Shown: piece by piece, positions 5,506-11,046 of the stretch
How positions within the stretch are numbered: the stretch's first letter is position 1
How the letters are laid out: every line of letters starts with the position of its first letter
Assembly: GCA_019136335.1 (NCBI GenBank)
Contig: JAGVUK010000018.1
Span: forward strand, 1-11,046
Source: Methanomicrobiales archaeon
GTDB taxonomy: Archaea; Halobacteriota; Methanomicrobia; Methanomicrobiales; Methanoculleaceae
Length of the DNA stretch: 11,046 nt
Direction: 5' to 3'
Made by a program: the position numbers and the translations under genes
Notes under the pieces: model-generated
What the model was told of the DNA's origin: nothing
The model's database searches: none
The model's input: only the letters and a program-made list of their open reading frames with translations

Positions 5506-6666
5506 ATGTACCTGGACGAAGATGACGAGAAGGTGCTCGCCGGGGAGTTCGGCGGGACACGGCAGAAGATGATGGAGATCCTGGTCGCGCTCGGCAATGT
5601 CTACGGGGCCGAGAGGCTTGTCCCGATCACGAGCGCCCAGGTGAGCGGTGCGTCGTATAAGACCATCGGGAGGTGGGGGCTTGCCTGGCTGCAGAGCCTC
5701 GGTGCCCGGGTGGCGGTCCCGACCGTCTTGAACCCCATCGGCATGCCGCAGGAGGGGTGGCGGGAGTTCGGGATCAAGGAGGAGTTCGCCCGCCGCCAGG
5801 CGGAGGTCGTCGAGGCCTACCGGAAGCTCGGGATCAAACTCGAGTGCACCTGCACCCCGTACTACCTCCGCATAACGGAGTACGGGGAGCACCTGGCCTG
5901 GTCGGAGTCGTCGGCGGTCGCCTACGCGAACTCGGTCCTCGGCGCCCGGACGAACCGGGAAGGCGGACCGAGCGCCCTTGCGGCGGCGATCATCGGGAAG
6001 ACCCCTTACTACGGCCTCCACATCGTCGCGAACCGGCGGCCGCAGGTCGTCGTCGAGGTCGAGGGCGGCGCAGGTCCACGTTCCGACCACTGGGGCGCCA
6101 TCGGCCACGTCGCCGGGAAGAAGGTGGGGAACCGGATCCCGATCTTTTCCGGGGTCCGGCCGAACCGTGACCAGTTGAAGGCGCTCGGGGCGGCGATGGC
6201 GGCGACCGGCGCGGTCGCGCTCTTCCATGTCGATAAGATCACCCCGGAGGCCCGGGTCTTCTCCTTTGAGACCGGTGATCTTGACCGGGTGACGGTGAGC
6301 GAGGATGAGATCGAGGCTCTCTTTGCGGAGACCGAGGTCGAGGCGGTCGCGGTCGGGTGCCCGCATTGCTCCCCGGACGAACTCCGCGAACTCGCCGACC
6401 TCCTCAAGGGGAAGAAGACGACGAAACCCTTCTACATCTTCGCCGCCCGGGGGGTCGCAAAGAACAACCCCGACCTTGTCGTCGCCATCGAGCGCAGCGG
6501 CGCCCGGGTGATCACGGACACCTGCATGGTCGTCTCGCCCCGGATGGACGAGTTCGGCTCGATCATGGTGGATTCGGGCAAAGCCCTTGCCTACGTTCCC
6601 GGGATGTGCGGAGCGCTCGCCCGGATCGGGACGCGGAAAGAGTGCGTCGAGGTCGCGACGTCGTGA
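5506..6666 (+). CDS. Aconitase-X-type protein, probable phosphomevalonate dehydratase large subunit
   Basis: The 386-residue protein (old name DUF521) is the catalytic large subunit type of aconitase X. Recognisable parts are SAQVSGASYKTIGRWGLAWL (43-62), VPTVLNPIGMP (71-81), ECTCTPYYLR (113-122), WSESSAVAYANSVLGARTNREGG (132-154), SDHWGAIGHVAGKK (193-206), VAVGCPHCSPDEL (281-293), ITDTCMVVSPR (336-346) and YVPGMCGA (363-370). Cysteines 114/116, 285/288, 340 and 368 are the candidates for holding the iron-sulfur cluster. In archaea this protein, with a small DUF126 subunit, dehydrates (R)-mevalonate 5-phosphate to trans-anhydromevalonate 5-phosphate. The UbiD and UbiX genes just upstream support that role over proline-type substrates of bacterial relatives. 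The ATG at 5506 comes 3 bases after the previous stop. No small-subunit gene follows: the block ends here against an oppositely oriented gene. Confidence 0.9.
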   Translation: MYLDEDDEKVLAGEFGGTRQKMMEILVALGNVYGAERLVPITSAQVSGASYKTIGRWGLAWLQSLGARVAVPTVLNPIGMPQEGWREFGIKEEFARRQAEVVEAYRKLGIKLECTCTPYYLRITEYGEHLAWSESSAVAYANSVLGARTNREGGPSALAAAIIGKTPYYGLHIVANRRPQVVVEVEGGAGPRSDHWGAIGHVAGKKVGNRIPIFSGVRPNRDQLKALGAAMAATGAVALFHVDKITPEARVFSFETGDLDRVTVSEDEIEALFAETEVEAVAVGCPHCSPDELRELADLLKGKKTTKPFYIFAARGVAKNNPDLVVAIERSGARVITDTCMVVSPRMDEFGSIMVDSGKALAYVPGMCGALARIGTRKECVEVATS

Positions 6667-6667
6667 A

Positions 6668-6682
6668 GGGGGTCGATCCCCC
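6668..6682 (+). terminator. GC hairpin just after the isoprenoid block
   Basis: GGGGG at 6668-6672 and CCCCC at 6678-6682 form a 5-bp stem with a 5-base loop, starting one base after the TGA of the aconitase-X gene. The downstream sequence is C-rich, not T-rich, so this is weak as an archaeal terminator. It lies between convergent genes, where termination is expected. Confidence 0.25.
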
Positions 6683-6780
6683 GTGCCCCCTCCCCTCATC
6701 TCAGATTGCATGCTGCCCTTTCGCGAAGTCGCCCGGGGGGCATCCGCGGTCCGCCGCAGGCGCCGGGATGACCCGGTGCG

Positions 6781-7455
6781 TTACGGGACTATCCCTCCGA
6801 ACGGCCCGGTCAGGCCTTCGTCAGAGGACCGGAGCCAGAAAGACATGAAATACTCTGATGTCTCCTCGGAGTACATCCGGACAACCCCGTAATCGACGTC
6901 GTACACTATGAACCGCAGGGTCCCCGGATCCGTTGTCTGCATCTGGTTCACGGTCTGCTCCGGAAACATTGGGGTCGGGACTGTCAACCCTATGGGGTTC
7001 CCAAGAAGTTGCCAGGTGCCTCTCCCGTATGTCCCCGCAGATTCTGCCGGGGCTCTCGGGTCAACCCAGAGCGGGGGGCCGTACCAGTCCGGGTTCTGCT
7101 GCCCCTCCGTGTACGACCACTGGTACACCTGGCCAGTTACTGTACCGCTGCGTGGCACGATCTCCGCGGTACCCGCATAACGGCCTCCTGACGCCTCCTC
7201 AACCCGTATAACCCAGTCAAAGCTTGCGAGAAGAGATTGGCCGGAGACCCCGTACCGGTCGGTCGTGATCTCGGAGACGTACGCATCGTACGTCAGAATC
7301 GTCCCGGGTTTGATGATATTCTCCATGCCTGAAGCGGTGGGGCCTCCCGGGATCTGCGGCGGCCCCACCGGCACCGCCGTCACAGCGGATACGCACGTGA
7401 CGATGAGAATGCTTAACAGGATACCGCCACTCAGCAACATTTTTTGCATATACAT
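6781..7455 (-). CDS. Exported protein of unknown function
   Basis: From the ATG at 7455 this is 224 residues. An ATG two codons later (7449) is equally possible, and an AAGGA motif lies just upstream. The N-terminus has a short charged region (M-Q-K-M) and a hydrophobic stretch, LLSGGILLSILIVTCVSAVT, typical of a Sec signal peptide, with likely cleavage near A-V-T-A. The mature part is rich in Pro, Gly, Thr and Tyr, with alternating strands (ILTYDAYVSEITTDRYG, FDWVIRVEEASGGRYAGTAEIV, LRFIVYDVDYGVVRMYSEETSEYFMSFWL) that suggest a secreted beta-sandwich domain. There is no second membrane segment, no sorting motif and only one cysteine, inside the signal. I do not recognise the family. It converges on the isoprenoid block; its promoter probably lies near 7570, inside a decayed nucleotidyltransferase gene. 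Confidence 0.7.
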   Translation of the reverse strand: MYMQKMLLSGGILLSILIVTCVSAVTAVPVGPPQIPGGPTASGMENIIKPGTILTYDAYVSEITTDRYGVSGQSLLASFDWVIRVEEASGGRYAGTAEIVPRSGTVTGQVYQWSYTEGQQNPDWYGPPLWVDPRAPAESAGTYGRGTWQLLGNPIGLTVPTPMFPEQTVNQMQTTDPGTLRFIVYDVDYGVVRMYSEETSEYFMSFWLRSSDEGLTGPFGGIVP

Positions 7456-7561
7456 CACATCCTTGACCGGCTCCAATCCAACCCGACCATTTCCACAGCG
7501 TACGGAACATACCGCACGATGAAACATCCGCCCGGGTCAGACGGAATGCACGGCCGGTATA

Positions 7562-7590
7562 TGTGATACTATATAACTCTATATCCCGGG
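7562..7590 (-). promoter_or_regulatory. TATA-like promoter for the exported protein
   Basis: On the minus strand the sequence reads ATATAGAGTTATATAGTATC, the only strongly AT-rich patch upstream of the exported-protein gene. A TATA box at about 7576-7569 would start RNA near 7547, giving a leader of roughly 90 bases. It lies inside the end of the nucleotidyltransferase remnant. Confidence 0.4.
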
Positions 7591-7768
7591 AGCATCCTGC
7601 CCTGGAGACCAGGACTGCTACGTCCACGTCGCCAAAATCCTCCCTGCAGAATGAACCGAAGACGTACCCGGCCTCGATCTCGGAGAAACCCACAAGGGCC
7701 GTGCGGATGGTGCGGAGGCCCGCCTCTCTCACCGGCATCCGGCAGATGGGGGCGCCGTATCTCTCCAT
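7562..7768 (-). pseudogene. Truncated minimal nucleotidyltransferase (MNT) gene
   Basis: From an ATG at 7768 (GAAGGG a few bases upstream) the minus strand encodes about 69 residues. They contain GYVFGSFCREDFGDVDVAVLV at residues 34-54, which is the nucleotidyltransferase motif: Gly38-Ser39, then Asp47-x-Asp49. MNT-domain proteins of this kind (HEPN/MNT antitoxins and relatives) are usually 100-150 residues, with a third acidic residue on a later strand. Here family-like sequence stops near SRDIELY and the frame drifts without a stop into the exported-protein gene in a different frame. It therefore looks like a 5' fragment of a broken gene, 66 bases downstream of the glutamate synthase operon on the same strand. 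A HEPN partner is not visible. Confidence 0.6.
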
Positions 7769-7834
7769 GCAACCCTTCTCGGTATCATGCCTCCTGATTG
7801 CTACTCTTCCGCGATTGCACGTCACTCTCCGGCC

Positions 7835-9343
7835 TCACGCCCCCACCTGCCGGACGTCAAGCACCTGCATCAGGCTCTCGTCCAGCATATACCCCCGGAG
7901 CCGGTCGCGGTTGCCCCGCAGGCTCTCGATGCTGTTGATCCCGGCAGCGCCCAGCAGTTCGGCGAGTTCGAGCGTCCATGCACGGATCAGGTTCGCCACC
8001 TGCTTTGCCGCGATATCCGGGTCCAGACGCTCGACCAGGTCCGGGCGCTGGGTGGCAATCCCCCAGGGGCAGAGCCCTCGGTAACAGTTCCCGCAGACCC
8101 GGCACCCCATCGCCACAAGGGCTGCTGTCCCGATATAGACCGCGTCGGCGCCGAGGGCGATCGCCTTCGCGACATCGGCGCTCCCCCTGATGCCCCCGCT
8201 TGCGATGACCGAGACCTCGTTCCTGATCCCCTGGTCGCGGAGTTTCGCATCGACGCTCGCGACCGCGGCCTCGATCGGTATGCCGACGTGGTCGCGGAAG
8301 ACGCGCGGCGCGGCACCCGTCCCGCCGCGGAACCCGTCGATGACGACGGCATCTGCCTGAGAACGGGCGATGCCGGCTGCGATCGCGGCCGCATTATGGA
8401 CGGCTGCTATCTTCACAAAGACCGGTTTCTTCCACCCGGTCGCCTCCTTGAGGCCCCGGACAAGCTGGGCGAGGTCCTCGATGCTGTAGATGTCGTGGTG
8501 CGGCGCGGGGCTGATCGCGTCGCTCCCTTCCGGGATCATCCTTGTTCTGGAGATCTCCGCGCAGACCTTCTCTCCGGGAAGGTGCCCGCCGATCCCGGGC
8601 TTCGCCCCCTGGCCGATCTTGATCTCGACAGCGGCGCCGCGCTCCAGGTAGTCGATGTTCACGCCGAACCGCCCGGAGGCGACCTGGACGATCACTCGGT
8701 CCTGGTAAGGGTAGAGGGCAGAGTGGAGCCCGCCCTCCCCGGTGCCCATGAACGTCGCGGCCTCTTTTGCCGCCCGGGCCATCGCTACCTGGGCGTTGAG
8801 GCTGATCGCCCCGTAACTCATATGCCCGATCAGGATCGGGGTCTCGACCCGGAGGTTCGGGGTGAGCGGTGTCCGGAGTTCGATGTCGCCGCCCTCCCGC
8901 CGCTGGAGGTCGAGCTTCGCCGGCTTCTTTCCTATGTGAGTCACCAGTTCGATCGGCTCGCGGAGCGGGTCGAGGCTGGGGTTCGTGACCTGGCAGGCGT
9001 CCAGCACCAGGCGGTCGAAGATGACCGGGTAATCGAGAGCATTCCCCATCCCGGCGAGGATGATCTTTCCCGTCCGGGCCTGGTTGTAGATCGCTTCCCG
9101 GACCTCGCGGGTCCAGAGGGGGTGGCTCCGGTAGTCGCAGGGGTGCTCTTCGAGCATAATGGCGTCCCGGGGGCAGCAGGCGATGCAGCGGTGGCAGGCG
9201 GTGCAGTTCCGGGAGTTGATGAGGATCCGGTCGTTATCCCACCGGAAGACGCCGTAAGAGCAGTTCTCGATGCACCGCCCGCACTCCATGCACCTGACGG
9301 GGTCGACACTGACCCGGTACCGGGGAGGAAGGCTCCCGATCAT
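7835..9343 (-). CDS. gltB: Archaeal glutamate synthase, ferredoxin plus FMN synthase subunit
   Basis: The 502-residue protein starts with two 4Fe-4S ferredoxin motifs, CMECGRCIENC (Cys18, 21, 24, 28) and CTACHRCIACCP (Cys47, 50, 53, 57). It continues with the FMN-binding synthase barrel: PILIGHMSYGAISLNAQVAM, GTGEGG, IKIGQGAKPGIGGHLPG, DAISPAPHHDIYSIEDL, VVIDGFRGGTGAAP, IASGGIRGSADVAKAIALGADAV, and finally a Cys cluster GCRVCGNCYRGLCPWGIATQ, matching the 3Fe-4S site of glutamate synthases. It makes glutamate from 2-oxoglutarate and the ammonia released by the amidotransferase subunit, with electrons entering through the ferredoxin domain. Its ATG overlaps the stop of the upstream amidotransferase gene (ATGA, 9343-9340), so translation is coupled. 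The GXGXG domain present in bacterial GltB is absent, as expected for the split archaeal form; a separate GXGXG gene is not in the window. Confidence 0.94.
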   Translation of the reverse strand: MIGSLPPRYRVSVDPVRCMECGRCIENCSYGVFRWDNDRILINSRNCTACHRCIACCPRDAIMLEEHPCDYRSHPLWTREVREAIYNQARTGKIILAGMGNALDYPVIFDRLVLDACQVTNPSLDPLREPIELVTHIGKKPAKLDLQRREGGDIELRTPLTPNLRVETPILIGHMSYGAISLNAQVAMARAAKEAATFMGTGEGGLHSALYPYQDRVIVQVASGRFGVNIDYLERGAAVEIKIGQGAKPGIGGHLPGEKVCAEISRTRMIPEGSDAISPAPHHDIYSIEDLAQLVRGLKEATGWKKPVFVKIAAVHNAAAIAAGIARSQADAVVIDGFRGGTGAAPRVFRDHVGIPIEAAVASVDAKLRDQGIRNEVSVIASGGIRGSADVAKAIALGADAVYIGTAALVAMGCRVCGNCYRGLCPWGIATQRPDLVERLDPDIAAKQVANLIRAWTLELAELLGAAGINSIESLRGNRDRLRGYMLDESLMQVLDVRQVGA

Positions 9344-10398
9344 CCCGGGTCGACCCTCCCGATCACCGGCTCCCCTGCGGCCGGCATCGTGATCGACTCG
9401 ATGTTGGGCTCCATCGCCCGGATCGCCGCCTCTTCGCTTGAGATGTAGAGACGGTCACCGCACTCGCCGGCGACCATCGGACGGAGTTTGCTCCGGTCGG
9501 TGAACCCGACCATTATGTCGGGGTTCGCGGCCACGATGGCGAACGGCCCGTTCATCATCGCGGGTGCGTAGGCGAGCCGGAGAGCGGTGTTCCACTCCCG
9601 CCCGGCATCGGGCATCCGGTCGATCTCTTCCCAGAAGGGGGGAGCGAGCGCCCGGAGCGCAAGATCGACGTCGAGCCCATGCCGCCGCACCAGGAGGTCG
9701 ATCAGGTAGGCGACGACTTCGGTGTCGGTATACATCGTGCAGGTGTAGCCGAAGCTCTCGATGTAGCGCCGGTTGGTCCCGTAAGATGTGATCTCGCCGT
9801 TGTGCACGACGCTCCAGTCGAGGAGGTTGAACGGGTGTGCACCGCCCCACCAGCCGGGGGTGTTCGTTGGGTAACGGTTGTGCGCGAGCCAGGTGTAGCC
9901 CTCGTAGTCCTCGATCCGGTAGAAGTTCGCCACGTCTTCGGGCCAGCCGGCTGCCTTAAAGACGCCGAGGTCTTTCCCGGAGGAGACGATGAGTGCGCCG
10001 CGACGGGCGGCGTTGACCCGCATCACGAGGGTGCTGACGATATCGTCTTCCTGGGTGGCGCCGCCCGGCACCGCGAGGGCGGGGTCCGGTTTGAAGAAGT
10101 AGCGCCAGGGGGTGTGGACCGCCTGGAGGTCCGGCTGGTCACAGGTGGGGATCGCCTCGTCGTGCTCGATCGTCCCCCACTGCGCGAGCGTTGCGTCGAG
10201 GGCCGGTTTGTTCTCGCGAGGGTTGTCGAAGAAGACGTGGAGGGCGTAGCAATCCCGGTAGTCGGGGTAGATGCCGTAGGCTGCATACCCCGCCCCCTCG
10301 CCGCTGCCGCGCTCGTTCATCATGGAGAGAGCCTGCCGGATGCCGGAACCATCCATCGTCCGGCGCTTCCTGTCCATTACGCCAATTATGCCGCACAT
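9340..10398 (-). CDS. Class II glutamine amidotransferase subunit of glutamate synthase
   Basis: This 352-residue protein hydrolyses glutamine and passes ammonia to the synthase subunit. The start at 10398 is chosen because it gives M-C-G-I-I-G-V, leaving Cys2 as the N-terminal nucleophile after Met removal. The ATG two codons upstream (10404) would bury that Cys. Class II landmarks follow: WLAHNRYPTNTPGWWGGAHP (170-189) with Arg175, WSVVHNGEITSYGTNRRYIE (195-214) with Asn200-Gly201 of the oxyanion hole, YTDTEVVAYLID (223-234) and the C-terminal YISSEEAAIRAMEPN (318-332). A purine-rich GGGAGGGGAG lies about 20 bases upstream. The gene leads the operon with the FMN synthase subunit and diverges from glnA. 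GlxB/MgsA-type amidotransferases are similar, but the glnA neighbour favours glutamate synthase. Expression probably follows nitrogen supply through the shared promoter region. Confidence 0.92.
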   Translation of the reverse strand: MCGIIGVMDRKRRTMDGSGIRQALSMMNERGSGEGAGYAAYGIYPDYRDCYALHVFFDNPRENKPALDATLAQWGTIEHDEAIPTCDQPDLQAVHTPWRYFFKPDPALAVPGGATQEDDIVSTLVMRVNAARRGALIVSSGKDLGVFKAAGWPEDVANFYRIEDYEGYTWLAHNRYPTNTPGWWGGAHPFNLLDWSVVHNGEITSYGTNRRYIESFGYTCTMYTDTEVVAYLIDLLVRRHGLDVDLALRALAPPFWEEIDRMPDAGREWNTALRLAYAPAMMNGPFAIVAANPDIMVGFTDRSKLRPMVAGECGDRLYISSEEAAIRAMEPNIESITMPAAGEPVIGRVDPG

Positions 10399-10486
10399 TG
10401 CCATCACGGTCGACCGCTCCCCTCCCGTATCTGCACCTCTCCGGGGGTCCGGGGTGGTTGGGAAACGCTCCGCTACGTGTTTAATC

Positions 10487-10505
10487 ACAATATATAAATA
10501 ATATT
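10487..10505. promoter_or_regulatory. Bidirectional AT-rich TATA region between glnA and the glutamate synthase operon
   Basis: AATATATAAATAATATT (10489-10505) is a lone AT-only patch in GC-rich DNA. Rightward, TATATAAAT at 10491-10499 would place the glnA start near 10520-10525, so the leader is very short or absent. Leftward, TTTATATA (minus strand, 10498-10491) would start RNA near 10470, giving a leader of about 70 bases for the amidotransferase gene. Confidence 0.65.
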
Positions 10506-10523
10506 GGAAGGAACATTCCTTCC
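10506..10523 (+). promoter_or_regulatory. Probable double NrpR operator in front of glnA
   Basis: GGAAGGAACATTCCTTCC is an exact palindrome (8-bp arms, 2-base centre). It contains the methanogen nitrogen operator GGAA-N6-TTCC twice: 10506-10519 and 10510-10523, offset by 4 bases. NrpR, the nitrogen repressor of methanogens, binds this consensus at nif and glnA promoters (established for Methanococcus). The site lies between the TATA box and the glnA ATG at 10526, over the expected transcription start, which fits repression under nitrogen excess. It is just upstream of the leftward TATA box, so effects on the glutamate synthase operon are possible. Binding is inferred from the match. Confidence 0.8.
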
Positions 10524-10525
10524 AT

Positions 10526-11046
10526 ATGCCTCCCGAGATCTCAGCGATGCTCGAGCGTATCGAACGGGACAACGCCCGATTCCTTCGCCTGCAGTTCACC
10601 GACCTCCTTGGTATGCCCAAGAACGTTGCCATCCCGGCGAAGCAGGCGGAGAAGGCGCTGACCGGGGGTATCGGGTTTGACGGGTCGTCGATCGAGGGGT
10701 TCGTCCGGATTGAGGAGTCCGATATGGTCCTGAAACCCGACCTCTCCACCTATGCCCTCCTGCCCTGGCGGCCCAGGGAGAACGGGGTTGCCCGGTTTAT
10801 CTGCGATGTCTGCAAACCGGACGGTAAACCGTTCGAGGGCGACCCGCGTTATGTGTTGCGGCGGGCGATGGATGATGCGGCGCGGGACGGGTATACCTTC
10901 AACACGGGCCCGGAACTCGAGTTCTTCCTCTTCCGGATGATCGACGGCGGACCGACCACGCTCTTCCAGGACGTCGGCGGCTACTTCGACCTCGCCCCCA
11001 CCGACCTCGCGGAGGATCTCCGGCGCGAGATCATCATCGCCCTCAC
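10526..11046 (+). CDS. glnA: Glutamine synthetase type I, 5' part (runs off the right edge)
   Basis: From the ATG at 10526 there are 173 codons with no stop to the window end. The N-terminal beta-grasp domain shows FLRLQFTDLLGMPKNVAIP (19-37) and the hallmark GIGFDGSSIEGFVRIEESDM (48-67), then LLPWRP (78-83), CDVCKPDGKPFEGDPRYVLRRA (93-114). The catalytic domain begins with TGPELEFFLF (127-136), in which Glu130 and Glu132 are metal ligands, and VGGYFDLAP (150-158). The enzyme makes glutamine from glutamate and ammonium using ATP, and it feeds the divergent glutamate synthase. An internal ATG at 10547 would remove conserved N-terminal helix residues. The leader is short or absent, and the nitrogen operator palindrome ends 2 bases before the start codon. 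Confidence 0.97.
   Translation, partial: MPPEISAMLERIERDNARFLRLQFTDLLGMPKNVAIPAKQAEKALTGGIGFDGSSIEGFVRIEESDMVLKPDLSTYALLPWRPRENGVARFICDVCKPDGKPFEGDPRYVLRRAMDDAARDGYTFNTGPELEFFLFRMIDGGPTTLFQDVGGYFDLAPTDLAEDLRREIIIAL

Noticed and set aside
4033..6711. Very long (892-codon) open frame on the minus strand
   Set aside because: It is antisense to ubiX, the UbiD-family gene and the aconitase-X gene, all with unmistakable motifs. The frame is Asp/Arg/Pro/Gly-rich without any family pattern, as expected from high-G+C third positions.
7787..9448. 553-codon open frame on the plus strand
   Set aside because: It is antisense to the glutamate synthase subunit and is an artefact of G+C bias; it has no motif and no ribosome site.
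10407..10416. Palindrome CGGTCGACCG before the amidotransferase start
   Set aside because: A short palindrome of this GC type is expected by chance here, and there is no linked signal.
9679..10497. 272-codon plus-strand frame
   Set aside because: It is antisense to the class II amidotransferase gene, which has its catalytic Cys2 and oxyanion motifs.
10399..10749. N-terminal extension of the amidotransferase frame across the glnA start
   Set aside because: It would run antisense through glnA and the promoter and bury the catalytic N-terminal cysteine.
1..11046. CRISPR arrays, tRNA or rRNA genes, insertion sequences
   Set aside because: No regular spaced repeats, no cloverleaf or conserved T-loop pattern, and no transposase-like protein were seen on either strand.

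Overview
The window looks like chromosome from a G+C-rich methanogenic archaeon, most likely Methanomicrobiales (Methanoculleus or a close relative; an inference from gene content and composition). The signs are a cofD gene for coenzyme F420, the archaeal (anhydromevalonate phosphate) mevalonate genes, a split archaeal glutamate synthase, TATA-box promoters with short or absent leaders, and an NrpR-type GGAA-N6-TTCC operator at glnA.

Layout from left to right. (1) 1-364, minus: 5' part of cofD. (2) 365-809: no convincing gene, one strong hairpin. (3) 810-2420: an island of visibly lower G+C. A winged-helix regulator and a DUF3467-like small protein are co-transcribed leftward. Divergent from them is a 186-aa alpha/beta protein whose pattern recalls TIR / nucleoside 2-deoxyribosyltransferase-like folds. 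It converges on a remnant of a ribbon-helix-helix-type protein. (4) 2558-6666, plus: a tight block of an HD-domain phosphohydrolase gene (frameshifted near 3290), ubiX, a UbiD-family decarboxylase and an aconitase-X-type large subunit. The last three fit the archaeal mevalonate route: phosphomevalonate dehydratase makes trans-anhydromevalonate 5-phosphate, the UbiD protein decarboxylates it using prenylated FMN, and UbiX makes that cofactor. The small dehydratase subunit is not in the window. (5) 6781-7768, minus: an exported protein of unknown function and, upstream of it, the N-terminal remnant of a minimal nucleotidyltransferase. (6) 7835-10398, minus: a two-gene operon for a split glutamate synthase (class II glutamine amidotransferase, then ferredoxin plus FMN synthase subunit), joined by an ATGA overlap. 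(7) 10526-11046, plus: start of glnA, divergent from the glutamate synthase operon across a short AT-rich promoter.

The right end is therefore a compact GS/GOGAT ammonium-assimilation locus. An 18-bp palindrome in front of glnA contains two overlapping copies of the known methanogen nitrogen operator. The parts most worth following up are this double operator, the low-G+C three-gene island, and the two broken small genes (ribbon-helix-helix and nucleotidyltransferase), which suggest decayed toxin-antitoxin-like modules.
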